A stretch of DNA of 64,000 nucleotides from Maridesulfovibrio bastinii DSM 16055 (GTDB lineage: Bacteria; Desulfobacterota; Desulfovibrionia; Desulfovibrionales; Desulfovibrionaceae): contig NZ_KE387015.1 of the NCBI RefSeq assembly GCF_000429985.1, positions 1 to 64,000 on the forward strand, written 5' to 3'. Below, piece by piece: positions 54,827-64,000 of the stretch. Every line of letters begins with the position of its first letter. Position 1 is the first letter of the stretch. Under the pieces are notes generated by a model, which was not told the origin of the DNA, did no database searches, and saw nothing but the letters and a program-made list of their open reading frames with translations. Both the position numbers and the translations under genes were made by a program.

Positions 54827-56017
54827 ATGAGTAAGATCAAAGTTGAAAATCTCTACAAAATTTTCGGAACTCAACCGGAAAAAGTAATCAAGCTTTTAGA
54901 GAACGGAGCTACTAAAAGCGAAATTATGGACAAAACCAAACACGGGGTCGGCGTAAATAATGCCAACTTCGAAGTTGAAGAAGGTGAAATTGTCGTTGTA
55001 ATGGGATTGTCCGGAAGTGGTAAATCCACTCTGGTCCGCTGCATAAACCGCCTGATAGAACCCACACACGGAAAAGTTTATATTGATGACGAGGAGATAA
55101 CCTCTTTAAACCGGGACCAGCTTCGTAAAATGCGTCTCAGCAAAATGGGAATGGTTTTTCAGAACTTCGCCCTTTTCCCGCATAGAACTGTTTTGAGCAA
55201 TACCCTGTATGGACTTGAGATCAAAGGCGAAGATCTTGAAAAGTCCAAAAAAGCCGCACTTGAAGCCCTTGAGCTTGTAGGACTTGCCGGATGGGAAAAC
55301 TCCTATCCGAAACAACTTTCCGGAGGAATGCAGCAGAGGGTCGGCCTTGCCCGCGCACTGGCTCTTAATCCTGATATTCTCCTCATGGACGAAGCGTTCA
55401 GTGCTCTCGATCCACTTATCCGCAGAGATATGCAGGATGAGCTCATCAATCTTCAGGACAAGATGCAAAAGACAATTCTCTTCATCAGTCATGATCTTGA
55501 TGAAGCGCTGAAACTCGGTGACCGCATCGTACTGATGAAAGACGGTGAGATTGTGCAGGTCGGAACGCCGGAAGATATTCTGACAGACCCTGCCAACGAT
55601 TATGTTCGCCGTTTTGTTGAAGACGTGGACATCACCAAAGTACTCACAGCCGAATCTGTAATGAAGAAAACCGAAGCTGTCGGATATTTAAAGACAGACG
55701 GCCCCCGCGCGGCTCTGCGTAAAATGCAGAAAAATAATATTTCAAGCCTGTTCGTCGTCAATCAGGAACGCCGCCTTGTCGGTGTTGTCGGCGCGGAAGA
55801 CTGCGCAATGCTAGTGGAACAGGGCAGTAAAGATCTCACTGATGTCATTTGCACCGATATCAGAACAGTTCTTCCTGAAACGCCGGCTCAGGACCTTTTC
55901 ACAATAATCCAAAACATAAACTATCCTCTGGCTGTCGTCAGCGAATCCAACCACCTTAAGGGTGTAATCGTGCGCGGAACTCTCATCGGAGCACTGGCTG
56001 AAAGAGGAGGAAACTAA
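54827..56017 (+). CDS. proV: Glycine betaine/proline ABC transporter ATPase (ProV/OpuAA)
   Basis: Seen: Walker A GLSGSGKST (about 64-72), FQNFALFPHRTV, signature LSGGMQQRVGLARAL, Walker B ILLMDEAFSALDP and switch ISHDLDEAL. The N-terminal extension (about 1-50) and two C-terminal CBS modules (about 280-390; RAALRKMQKNNISSLFVVNQ) are typical of osmo-regulated ProV/OpuA ATPases, where CBS domains sense ionic strength. Length 396. First gene of proVWX; a strong GGAG precedes the ATG. Confidence 0.95.
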   Translation: MSKIKVENLYKIFGTQPEKVIKLLENGATKSEIMDKTKHGVGVNNANFEVEEGEIVVVMGLSGSGKSTLVRCINRLIEPTHGKVYIDDEEITSLNRDQLRKMRLSKMGMVFQNFALFPHRTVLSNTLYGLEIKGEDLEKSKKAALEALELVGLAGWENSYPKQLSGGMQQRVGLARALALNPDILLMDEAFSALDPLIRRDMQDELINLQDKMQKTILFISHDLDEALKLGDRIVLMKDGEIVQVGTPEDILTDPANDYVRRFVEDVDITKVLTAESVMKKTEAVGYLKTDGPRAALRKMQKNNISSLFVVNQERRLVGVVGAEDCAMLVEQGSKDLTDVICTDIRTVLPETPAQDLFTIIQNINYPLAVVSESNHLKGVIVRGTLIGALAERGGN

Positions 56018-56019
56018 AC

Positions 56020-56856
56020 ATGATGGATATACCTAAAATTCCGATCGGACACTTTATTGAACTGTTTATCAACTTTCTTGTAGATCATTTTTCATTCGCA
56101 ACCAAAGCTTTCTCGGTAGTCATGGAAGCCGGACTTGAGTTTCTGGAACATGCCATGATGGCTGTTCCGCCGCTTGTTTTTATTGTTATTGCGGCTGCAC
56201 TGGTCTGGTTCCTGTCTAAAAAACGCTCTCTTGGTATTTTCACCCTTGTAGGGCTGGCTCTTATTTTAAACCTCGGTTTATGGAATGCTACCATAAGCAC
56301 TATAGCACTGGTACTGATCTCGACCCTGATTGCTATCCTTATCGGTGTCCCGCTTGGCATCCTTGCAGCTATGAACAAAACTACAAACCGCATTGTAATG
56401 CCTATTCTCGACGTAATGCAGACAATGCCGGCTTTTGTATACCTTATCCCGGCTATTCCGTTCTTCGGTCTTGGTAAGGTCGCAGCTATTTTTTCAACAG
56501 TCATCTTTGCCATGCCGCCGTCCATCAGGCTTACCTGCCTCGGTATCCGTCAGGTTCCCACAGAGCTTGTTGAATGTGCCGAAGCCTTTGGTTCGACCAG
56601 ATGGCAGAGACTGATAAAACTTGAACTTCCACTGGCCACCAACACAATTCTGGCCGGTGTAAACCAGACCGTTATGCTCTCGCTGTCCATGGTTGTTATC
56701 GCCGCCATGATCGGAGCGAAAGGACTCGGTGGTGAAGTCTGGAAGGCTATCCAGCGACTCCAGATGGGTAATGGATTTGAAGCAGGTATAGGTATTGTAA
56801 TCGTCGCCATGATTCTTGACCGCGTGCTCCAACAGATAGGTAAACGCAATAACTAA
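56020..56856 (+). CDS. proW: Glycine betaine/proline ABC transporter permease (ProW)
   Basis: A 278-residue permease with about six to seven membrane spans. The EAA loop VECAEAFGSTRWQRLIKLELPLA and MQTMPAFVYLIPAIPFFGLG are characteristic of ProW/OpuAB. It starts 2 bases after proV and is followed 19 bases later by the binding protein gene. Confidence 0.95.
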   Translation: MMDIPKIPIGHFIELFINFLVDHFSFATKAFSVVMEAGLEFLEHAMMAVPPLVFIVIAAALVWFLSKKRSLGIFTLVGLALILNLGLWNATISTIALVLISTLIAILIGVPLGILAAMNKTTNRIVMPILDVMQTMPAFVYLIPAIPFFGLGKVAAIFSTVIFAMPPSIRLTCLGIRQVPTELVECAEAFGSTRWQRLIKLELPLATNTILAGVNQTVMLSLSMVVIAAMIGAKGLGGEVWKAIQRLQMGNGFEAGIGIVIVAMILDRVLQQIGKRNN

Positions 56857-56875
56857 CTCAAACTTTGGAGGATAA

Positions 56876-57727
56876 ATGAAACGCATAGTCACTCTTCTGG
56901 CAGTAGTAGCTCTTATCGCAGCCCTTGCTGTACCTTCTTTTGCCGGTGGTAAAAAAGTTAAACTCGCTTATGTTGAATGGGATTGCGCCGCAGCAAGTAC
57001 CAACATTGTAAAAGCTGTTCTTCAGGAACGACTCGGTTACGATGTTGAAATTCTTCCTGTTGCAGCAGCTGCAATGTGGCAGGCTGTAGCCTCAGGTGAT
57101 GTAGACGGAATGGTAACCGCATGGCTTCCGGTTACACATGCTGACTACCTTGAAAGATTTAAAGATAAAGTTGAAGACCTCGGCCCCATTGCCAACGGCG
57201 CAAAACTGGGATGGGCTGTACCTTCATATGTTACAGTTGATTCCATTGAAGATCTCAACAAAAATGCTGACAAATTCAACGGCAAAATCATCGGTATTGA
57301 TCCCGGTGCAGGCCTGATGAGAGTTTCTGAAAACGCTCTTAAAGAATATAATCTTGATAAATTTGAACTTGTTGAAGGCTCCGGAGCCACTATGACCGCA
57401 GCACTTTCCAATGCCATCAAAAACAAAGAATGGATCATTGTAACAGCATGGACCCCTCATTGGATGTTCGGAAAATGGGACCTCAAATATCTTAAAGATC
57501 CCAAGCAGGTGTTAGGCGGCGCAGAACATATTGATACTGTTGTCCGTAAAGGTCTTAAAGAAGATATGCCTGAAGTTTATAAAGTGCTCAACAACTTCAA
57601 GTACACCAGCATCGATCAGCTCCAGAAAGTTATGGCCTGGAACCAGGAACCCGGTTCAGACCGCTATGAGAATGCTTTACGCTTCATAAAAGAAAACAAA
57701 GCACAGGTTGACAGCTGGTTAAAATAG
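56876..57727 (+). CDS. proX: Glycine betaine-binding periplasmic protein (ProX/OpuAC)
   Basis: Signal peptide at about 1-23 (cut near SFA-GGK). The mature protein has LAYVEWDCAAASTNIV, QAVASGDVDGMVTAWLPVTH, IGIDPGAGLMRVSENALKEY and VTAWTPHWMFGKWDLKYLKDP, the pattern of betaine-binding proteins whose Trp and Tyr residues form the aromatic box around the quaternary amine. Length 283. Third gene of the operon, followed by a terminator. Suits a salt-adapted organism. Confidence 0.95.
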   Translation: MKRIVTLLAVVALIAALAVPSFAGGKKVKLAYVEWDCAAASTNIVKAVLQERLGYDVEILPVAAAAMWQAVASGDVDGMVTAWLPVTHADYLERFKDKVEDLGPIANGAKLGWAVPSYVTVDSIEDLNKNADKFNGKIIGIDPGAGLMRVSENALKEYNLDKFELVEGSGATMTAALSNAIKNKEWIIVTAWTPHWMFGKWDLKYLKDPKQVLGGAEHIDTVVRKGLKEDMPEVYKVLNNFKYTSIDQLQKVMAWNQEPGSDRYENALRFIKENKAQVDSWLK

Positions 57728-57756
57728 CTGATCAATTTAAAGACGATAAAGAATCT

Positions 57757-57787
57757 AAAACCGGGCTGTTAACAGTCCGGTTTTTTT
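57757..57787 (+). terminator. Terminator of proVWX
   Basis: Stem AAACCGG-g-CTGTT/AACAG-t-CCGGTTT followed by TTTTT. Confidence 0.9.
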
Positions 57788-58017
57788 ATGCCCAACCAGT
57801 TATCTTTACTATGAAACTTATAGTAATATAAAACGTTCAGATCAGCTGTAGTATAGATATTTTAAATAGTAACGATAGCTATATTCCAGACTATATTATT
57901 AAATATCAATACTTTACCTTTATTTGTGTCAAATTAGACATAGAAAGACATTCTTTGACCGATCAACCACTAAAAGCAATTTTAAAGGCACACATCAAAA
58001 TAAACAGGGTAGGAAAG

Positions 58018-59700
58018 ATGCGTAGCCAACATATTGTTTCAGAAGAAAATTCCCGGAACAACTCCTTGCTGATAGGGCCTTATACCTATTCCGAGTTTTT
58101 TGAAGCGGCAAGGAACTTTCACGGGAGTCCGGCCCCCGGCCTGATACTTGGCGGATTCATGGTCTCTGAAGCAATTAAATATCTCCCTGAAGGTACCATT
58201 TTTGATGCAATCTCCGAGACATCGTGGTGCCTCCCTGACGCCGTCCAGATGCTTAGTTTATGCAGCACAGGAAACGGATGGCTGAAAGTTTTCAACCTCG
58301 GCATCTACGCTGTTACTTTATATGATAAATACTCTGGTTCCGGGATCAGGGTAAGTATTGATCCAACCGCTCTTGAAGACTGGCCTGAAATAAAATCATG
58401 GTTTTTCAAACTCAAGCCTAAAAAAGAACAAAATACCGAACGGCTGCATCATGAAATAAAAATGGCCGGAGCATCAATCTGCAAGGTTGAACCCCGACAG
58501 GTAAAACCGGACCTACTTAAACGGCGCGAAAAAGGATCAATCGCAATCTGTCCGATCTGCGGTGAGGCTTACCCTACAGATTTCGGTGCAGTCTGCCGCT
58601 CATGTCAGGGAGAAGGTCCATACACAGAAATAGAATCCTCCGCTAACAGTTCCGAATTTCTCCGCCCCGATCTTAAAATTATTCCCGTTGAACAAATTGA
58701 AGGTAAATCAGCACTGCACGATATGACCAGAATTGCACCGGGAGTCCATAAGGCCGCTGAATTTGTGAAAGGACAGAATTTCAAGATCGGAGATATCTGT
58801 CGCCTGCAACAGATGGGTAAAAACAGAATTTATGTGGAACAGGGAGAATCACCCGGCGAAAACTGGGTGCATGAGAATGACGCAGCCCTTAAATTTGCGG
58901 AACTCATGTGCGGCGAAGGGCTTACTTTCTCCGACAATGTCTGTGAAGGCAAAGTTAACCTTGTTGCCGATAGAGACGGACTTTTTGTAGCGGATGTGGA
59001 CAGACTTATCCGTTTTAATCTGGTTGATGACGTTATGGTTTCCTCCCGAAGAAATGGTTGTCTTGTAAAAAAAGGCGTTAAAGTTGCCGGGACAAGGGCC
59101 ATTCCCCTATATCTGTCAAAAAAACTGTTCGATAGAGCTACTGCGGTTCTCGGCAACACTCCCCTTTACAGCATCAAGCCCCTTTTAAAGAAAAAAGTGG
59201 GACTGCTGATAACCGGAACTGAAATTTTCACAGGACTGATAGAAGACAAATTTGATCCGGTAATAAGAGGAAAGATAAAAAAATTCGGCAGCGAAGTTAT
59301 TAAAACCATTTTTGCTCCTGATGACCGGGACAGCATAAGCTCAGCAATAAATGAGCTTAAAAATGCAGGCAGTGAACTAATCATAACCACAGCCGGTCTT
59401 TCAGTTGATCCTGATGATGTAACTAGACAGGGACTTCAGGATTCCGGTGTTACCGACATGGAGTACGGAGCACCGATACTGCCCGGAGCAATGACTCTGC
59501 TCGCCCACACCGGTGAGGTAAAAATTCTGGGTGTTCCGGCTTGCGCATTATATTTTAGAACAACCAGTCTGGATTTACTCCTCCCCAGAGTTCTGGCCGG
59601 AATTGAAACCAGCCGCCTTGATCTGGCCCGTATGGCTGACGGAGGATTCTGTATGGAATGCAAAGTTTGTACTTACCCCAAATGTCCGTTTGGAAAATAG
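58018..59700 (+). CDS. FmdE-like domain fused to a MoCF (molybdopterin-binding) domain
   Basis: Residues about 10-215 match formylmethanofuran dehydrogenase subunit E-like proteins: FHGSPAPGLILGGFMVSEA, and a Cys-type zinc ribbon CPICGEAYPTDFGAVCRSC. Residues about 340-545 show the MoCF fold (LLITGTEIFTGLIEDKFDP, LIITTAGLSVDPDDVTRQG, LPGAMTLL) as in MoeA/MogA. It ends with a Cys cluster CMECKVCTYPKCPFGK, perhaps an Fe-S site. About 560 residues. ATG at 58018 is preferred (GGTAGGAAAG before it) over a TTG at 57955. Being next to fdhA, it probably helps insert or mature the Mo/W cofactor of formate dehydrogenase (inference). Confidence 0.85.
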   Translation: MRSQHIVSEENSRNNSLLIGPYTYSEFFEAARNFHGSPAPGLILGGFMVSEAIKYLPEGTIFDAISETSWCLPDAVQMLSLCSTGNGWLKVFNLGIYAVTLYDKYSGSGIRVSIDPTALEDWPEIKSWFFKLKPKKEQNTERLHHEIKMAGASICKVEPRQVKPDLLKRREKGSIAICPICGEAYPTDFGAVCRSCQGEGPYTEIESSANSSEFLRPDLKIIPVEQIEGKSALHDMTRIAPGVHKAAEFVKGQNFKIGDICRLQQMGKNRIYVEQGESPGENWVHENDAALKFAELMCGEGLTFSDNVCEGKVNLVADRDGLFVADVDRLIRFNLVDDVMVSSRRNGCLVKKGVKVAGTRAIPLYLSKKLFDRATAVLGNTPLYSIKPLLKKKVGLLITGTEIFTGLIEDKFDPVIRGKIKKFGSEVIKTIFAPDDRDSISSAINELKNAGSELIITTAGLSVDPDDVTRQGLQDSGVTDMEYGAPILPGAMTLLAHTGEVKILGVPACALYFRTTSLDLLLPRVLAGIETSRLDLARMADGGFCMECKVCTYPKCPFGK

Positions 59701-59710
59701 GAGGTATTTC

Positions 59711-60127
59711 ATGAATACGGCATTGCAGCGCACCCCTCAGGAATTAATACCCGGCGAAGAAATCGAGCGGGAAGCTCCGACCATTAGACTGCACCTCTGG
59801 CTTGAATCGGATGAAGGTGTCTTTTTCGGTTATGGAAGACTACTTTTGCTTGATAAAGTTGAAAAGACCGGATCGCTGAAAAAAGCGGCTGAAGCTCTGG
59901 GAATGTCTTACCGGGCTGCATGGGGAAAAATTAAAACATCAGAAGAAATTATGAATACCAAGCTGATTGAAAGGGTCGGCAACAGACGCAGTGGTCAGAA
60001 ACTGACAGCAGAAGGAAGGGAACTGATGAATATGTTCCATACCTGGTTCGAATCTGTTGAGAAGGCCGCTAAAGACAATGCCGAAGATATTTTTCCATGG
60101 AATACTAAGAGTTACCATGACCGCTAA
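59711..60127 (+). CDS. ModE-like winged-helix regulator
   Basis: A 138-residue protein with the ModE N-terminal fold: LLLLDKVEKTGSLKKAAEALGMSYRAAWGKIKTSEE, then LIERVGNRRSGQKLTAEGRELM. It lacks the molybdate-binding (TOBE) domains of full ModE. Starts 10 bases after the FmdE fusion with GGAGG before ATG at 59711, so it is co-transcribed. It likely controls molybdenum or formate dehydrogenase genes, with molybdate sensing possibly done by a partner (inference). Confidence 0.88.
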   Translation: MNTALQRTPQELIPGEEIEREAPTIRLHLWLESDEGVFFGYGRLLLLDKVEKTGSLKKAAEALGMSYRAAWGKIKTSEEIMNTKLIERVGNRRSGQKLTAEGRELMNMFHTWFESVEKAAKDNAEDIFPWNTKSYHDR

Positions 60128-60366
60128 ATACAAATCATGCCGAAACATTCTTTTATAAAAAACAGGACACCATACCGGAAATGTTCTATTCTCGGAGAAT
60201 ATAGATAATTCAGTATGCCTGAATGACAGCACTCAATATGTTTATCTAAACACATTCAATGAGTTGAAATAAAATTCAATATAGCTTTAAACTTAGAATG
60301 GAATAATTTTAAGCTGTGGCAGTTTCGGTTTCTGCAGCAGCTGATAAACATTTAAGGAGGTAGTCC

Positions 60367-63300
60367 ATGAACTGCACAAGACGCGGTTTCATGAAGCTCG
60401 CAAGCGTGGGGGTGGCCGGATTCACCCTTGGTCAGATGGGAATTGACCTTTCCCCGGCCAAAGCGTTTGCAGCAGGGCTGAAGATCGAAGGGGCAAAGGA
60501 AGTAATTTCCATCTGTCCGTTCTGTTCAGTAAGCTGCAATTTTATCGCTCATGTCAAGAACGGTAAAATAGTAAGCACTGAAGGTGATCCTGAATACCCG
60601 GCAAGCGAAGGTGCATTATGCGCAAAGGGAGCAGCCATGCTCTCCATGCACAATAACCACCATCGCATCGACAAACCACTTTACCGTGCTCCTTACAGCG
60701 ATAAATGGGAAGAAAAAAGCTGGGAATGGACTCTTGACCGCATCGCCAGAAGAGTCAAAGAAACCCGTGACCGTGATTTTATCCGCACCAACTCCAAGGG
60801 ACAGGAAGTTAACAGAGTTGAATCTATTTTCCATTTGGGAACATCCCAGATGGACAACGAAGAATGCGCAGTAGTCCATCAGGGCGTGCGCGGTTTAGGC
60901 CTGGTGCATTTCGATCATCAGGCACGTATCTGACACAGCGCAACAGTTGCGGCTCTGGCAGAGTCGTTCGGACGCGGCGCGATGACCAACCATTGGTGTG
61001 ACATAGCCAATGCCGATTGTATTATGATTATCGGCAGTAATGCGGCTGAGCACCATCCTATCTCATTCAAATGGGTTCTGCGGGCAAAGGACAAGGGTGC
61101 GAAAGTCATGCACATTGATCCTAAATTCTCCCGTACTTCAGCCCGAAGCGATTTCCATGTACCCCTTAGATCAGGTACTGACATCGCCTTCATGGGCGGA
61201 CTCATCAACTACATTCTTGAAAACGATCTCTACTTTAAAGAATATGTAGCCGACTATACCAATGCCGCCTTCATCGTTGGAAAAGACTTTTCCTTCAGAA
61301 ACGGTTTATTCTCAGGCTATAACGAAAAAACAAGAAAATACGACAAGAGTAAATGGGCTTTTGAAAAGGACGACAAAGGGGTTCCCAAACGTGATCCGTC
61401 ACTAAAGGACAGCCGCTGTGTTTTCCAGCTTATGAAGAAGCACTACTCCCGCTATTCTCTGTCTAAAGTAGAGAAAACCACAGGTGTTCCGAAAGAAACA
61501 CTGCTCAAAGTCTACAAATACTATGCGGCTACCGGCAAAAAAGACAAGGCCGGAACCATACTCTACGCCCTCGGCTGGACCCAACATACTGTCGGAGTTC
61601 AGAATATCCGTTCCAGCGCCATAGTTCAGCTTCTGCTGGGCAATATCGGCGTGGCAGGAGGCGGAATCAACGCATTACGCGGAGAGCCGAACGTTCAGGG
61701 TTCCACCGACCACTGCATTCTCTGGCATATCATTCCGGGTTATCTGCCAATGCCCAGTGCAAGCATGAAAACCCTTGATGATTATAAAAAGATGACCACC
61801 CCGGTCAGCAATGATCCCATGAGTGCAAACTGGTGGCAGCATAAACCTAAATACATGGTCAGTCTGCTCAAAGGATGGCGTGGAGAAAACGCCACAGCAG
61901 ACAATGAATTCGGTTATCGACTGATGCCGAAAGTGGATGACGGAGAGGATTACTCCTACATCTATATCTTCGACCGTATGTACAAAAACAAAATACGCGG
62001 CGGATTCGTATTCGGAACAAACCCGGCCCAGAGTGTGCCTAACTCCAACAAGGCCAGAAAAGCTCTGGATAATCTGGACTGGATGGTGGTTGGAGAAATT
62101 CACCATACCGAGACTTCCGAAAACTGGCACAGACCGGGAGTTGATCCGCTGGCGATGAAAACAGAGGTCTTCCTTTTACCTTCCGCCCAGCGCGCGGAAA
62201 AAGAAGGCAGCATAACAAGCAGCGGACGCTGGCAGCTCTGGCATTACAAAGCCTGTGAACCGATGGGACAATCCAAAAGTATGGGCGAAATGTACGTTGA
62301 GCTTATCAACCATGTCCGCAGACTTTATGAACATGAAAACGGTGTTTTTCCGGAACAGCTGCTCAGTCTGGACTGGCCCAGCTATTATGTGCCGGAAGAT
62401 ATAGCCAAAAAAATCAACGGTCAGTTTACCAAGGATACCGTTATCAAAGGCAGAGAGTATAAGAAGGGGCAGCAGGTTCCTTCTTTCACGGCCCTTACCG
62501 AAGACGGTTCCACGACCAGTCTCAACTGGCTATACGCCGGCGGTTACACTGAAGACGAAGGAAACAAATCAAAACGCCGGGATTTGAGCCAGACTCCGAT
62601 GCAGGCGAAGATCAATATCTTCCCCAACTTTGCATGGTGCTGGCCGGTCAACAGGCGCATTCTCTATAACCGTGCTTCAGTGGATGCCAACGGTAATCCT
62701 TGGGCTCCGGATAAAGCCGTCATCAAATGGGATGGCAAAAAATGGGTTGGAGATATTCCGGATGGTGGATGGCCGCCCAATGCCACAGGCAAAGGACGCT
62801 ATCCGTTCATCATGCAGACCGAAGGACATGCTCAGACCTACGGTCCCGGAAGAGCTGACGGCCCGTTCCCCGAACATTACGAACCAGTGGAAACACCGAT
62901 CACTTCCCATCCTTTCTCAAGGCAGCTCAGCAGTCCATGCTACAAGAGAGCTTTCTCCGACATGGATAAACTGGCCAAACCCGGAAGCAGGAAGTTCCCG
63001 ATCGTGCTGACCACTTATTCACTGACTGAACACTGGTGCGGCGGCGGAGATACTAGAAACACCCCGCATCTGCTGGAGGCTGAACCTCAGCTGTATGTTG
63101 AGATAAGTCACGAACTGGCTAAGGAAAAAGGGATTAAAAACGGCGATTTTGTTGAAGTCGAAAGTATCAGAGGCAAAGTGGAAGCTGTGGCTATGGTCAC
63201 TATCCGCATGACTCCTTTTGAAATCAAAGGCGATACTGTTCACGAAATAGGTATGCCTTTCTGCTTCGGCTGGACAACAAAGGGTTGTGGAGACTCCACC

Positions 63301-63405
63301 AACAGACTGACCCCGGCTGTAGGAGATCCCAATACAACGATTCCTGAATTCAAGGCCAGCCTTGTAAATATCAGGAAAATAACCAAAGCCACGGAACTGG
63401 AATAG
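60367..63405 (+). CDS. fdhA: Selenocysteine formate dehydrogenase, catalytic alpha subunit (UGA at 60931-60933)
   Basis: Periplasmic Mo/W-bis-MGD enzyme oxidising formate to CO2. The gene is one 1012-codon frame read through TGA at codon 189: ...FDHQARI-U-HSATVAAL..., exactly where FdhA/FdnG have Sec followed by His. Seen: twin-arginine signal CTRRGFMKLASVG, [4Fe-4S] motif CPFCSVSCNF...CAKG (about 56-85), NADCIMIIGSNAAEHHP, TNPAQSVPN, GRADGPFPEHYEP and the C-terminal cofactor-binding WCGGGDTRNTPHLLEAEP. A hairpin after the UGA serves as SECIS. AGGAGG lies before the ATG. fdhB follows 28 bases on. It would be called as two genes if recoding were missed. Confidence 0.97.
60949..60967 (+). promoter_or_regulatory. 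SECIS hairpin of fdhA
   Basis: Stem 60949-60956 with 60960-60967 (one or two G-U pairs), small GGC loop, about 24 bases after the UGA, inside the window used by bacterial SECIS elements. Confidence 0.65.
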
Positions 63406-63433
63406 TCAGGCATAAAACCAAAGGAGTTAAAAA

Positions 63434-64000
63434 ATGAGTAAAACCTTCTTTGTGGACACTTCAAGGTGTACTGCATGCCGTGGCTGCCAGATCGCCTGCA
63501 AGGAATGGAACGACCTTCCGGCCACAAAAACAAAACAGCGTGGTTCGCATCAGAATCCGCCTGACCTGAACCCGTTCACATATAAATTGATCCGCTTCAA
63601 CGAGCACATGATCAACAATAAAGTTGAATGGCTGTTCTTTCCTGACCAGTGCCGCCACTGCATTGACGCACCGTGCAAGGAAATAGCGGACATGTATGTG
63701 ACCGGGGCAATAGTAAAAGACGAGGAAACCGGAGCTGTTCTCTATACCGATCTGAGCAAACTGCTCAAAAAGGATGAGTTTGAGGAAATCCGGGATGCCT
63801 GCCCCTACAACATTCCGCGCCGCGACACCGGAACAGGACTGTTGTCAAAATGCACTATGTGCATTGACAGGGTCAGGAGCAACCTCCTGCCTATGTGTGT
63901 GAAGACATGCCCCACCGGAACAATGAACTTCGGTGAACGCGAAGACATGATAGAACTGGCTGAAAAATCTCTTGAGAGAGTTAAAAAGGATTTCCCGGAT
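63434..64000 (+). CDS. fdhB: Formate dehydrogenase iron-sulfur beta subunit (cut by the window edge)
   Basis: Only the first 189 codons are inside. Seen: CTACRGCQIACKEWNDLP, CRHCIDAPCKEIADMYVTGAI, DACPYNIPR and CTMCIDRVRSNLLPMCVKTCPTGTM, the ferredoxin-type cluster motifs of FdhB-type electron-transfer subunits. AAGGAG is placed 7 bases before the ATG. Receives electrons from the alpha subunit and passes them to a periplasmic cytochrome or membrane subunit. It is exported by hitch-hiking on the alpha subunit's twin-arginine signal, since it has none itself (family knowledge). Confidence 0.95.
   Translation, partial: MSKTFFVDTSRCTACRGCQIACKEWNDLPATKTKQRGSHQNPPDLNPFTYKLIRFNEHMINNKVEWLFFPDQCRHCIDAPCKEIADMYVTGAIVKDEETGAVLYTDLSKLLKKDEFEEIRDACPYNIPRRDTGTGLLSKCTMCIDRVRSNLLPMCVKTCPTGTMNFGEREDMIELAEKSLERVKKDFPD

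Noticed and set aside
60300-60340. Sigma-54 promoter (TGGCAG ... CTGC) upstream of fdhA
   Set aside because: The GG and GC elements are 14 bases apart instead of the required 10, so it does not fit a -24/-12 promoter.
60367-63405. Two separate genes, a short one ending at 60933 and a long one starting at 60982
   Set aside because: The TGA between them is exactly at the catalytic Sec position of formate dehydrogenase, the frame is continuous, and there is no ribosome-binding site for a second start. It is one selenoprotein gene.

Overview
The window reads as chromosome of a marine, moderately AT-rich (roughly 45% GC by eye) sulfate-reducing deltaproteobacterium of the Desulfovibrio/Maridesulfovibrio type. 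This is inferred from several traits together: a periplasmic selenocysteine formate dehydrogenase with a twin-arginine signal, membrane complexes built on octaheme c-type cytochromes, a second gene that only makes sense with a selenocysteine UGA, dense PAS/GGDEF/kinase signalling genes, and a large molybdenum-cofactor inventory. No rRNA, phage, transposase or CRISPR array was seen. Three tRNAs are present: Ala(GGC) and two identical Leu(CAG).

Layout. 1-6 kb: tRNA-Ala, a LigB-type dioxygenase, an NAD(P)-binding reductase divergent from an HxlR regulator with two palindromes between them, orphan peptide-type ABC permeases and recN. 6-7.5 kb: a clear SAM-I riboswitch with terminator, followed by a second, unidentified, highly folded leader in front of a 90-residue orphan protein, then a secreted EF-hand protein. 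7.7-10.5 kb: a metallo-hydrolase, a TusA-like selenoprotein with a Cys-Sec pair and a good SECIS hairpin (8500-8757), a flavoprotein, a CheY-like receiver and a ComF-like protein. 10.5-13.6 kb: one 1021-residue fusion of radical SAM, arsenite-methyltransferase-like and DUF5714 domains. 13.6-17 kb: rplU-rpmA, obgE-proB. 17-24 kb: a potassium channel, a hybrid kinase broken by one in-frame TAG, an MFS carrier, a PilZ protein and a MOT1-type molybdate/sulfate carrier. 24-29 kb: argB, then mobB, moeA and a moeA-periplasmic-binding-like fusion. 29-33 kb: a four-gene octaheme cytochrome complex. 34-35 kb: citrate synthase.

35.4-52.4 kb is bracketed by a 140-bp direct repeat that contains a whole tRNA-Leu gene and its terminator. 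Between the copies lie an AT-rich methyltransferase, an arsR-permease-thioredoxin operon with operator palindromes in its promoters, a GGDEF/EAL regulator and PAS kinase, a DUF3124 protein, a phosphoesterase, an RRM protein behind a folded leader, a DEAD-box helicase, and a two-gene cytochrome bd-like complex whose large subunit carries eight haem c motifs. 52.7-64 kb: a secreted protein of unknown function, a 1.3-kb very AT-rich gap ending in a small multi-helix RNA element, the glycine betaine transporter proVWX, an FmdE/molybdopterin-binding fusion, a ModE-like regulator, and formate dehydrogenase fdhA (Sec at codon 189) with the start of fdhB at the window edge.

How it fits together. Molybdate/sulfate uptake (MOT1), MobB and two MoeA proteins, the FmdE-MoCF fusion and the ModE-like regulator would all supply or control the Mo/W-bis-MGD cofactor of the selenocysteine formate dehydrogenase. 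Electrons from periplasmic formate would pass through multihaem cytochromes to membrane complexes such as those at 29-33 kb and 48-52 kb. The parts that most deserve a second look are the Cys-Sec TusA-like protein, the radical-SAM/methyltransferase/DUF5714 fusion, the riboswitch-plus-unknown-leader tandem, the bd-like/octaheme fusion and the RNA element before proV. All calls are from reading the sequence; no database search was run.
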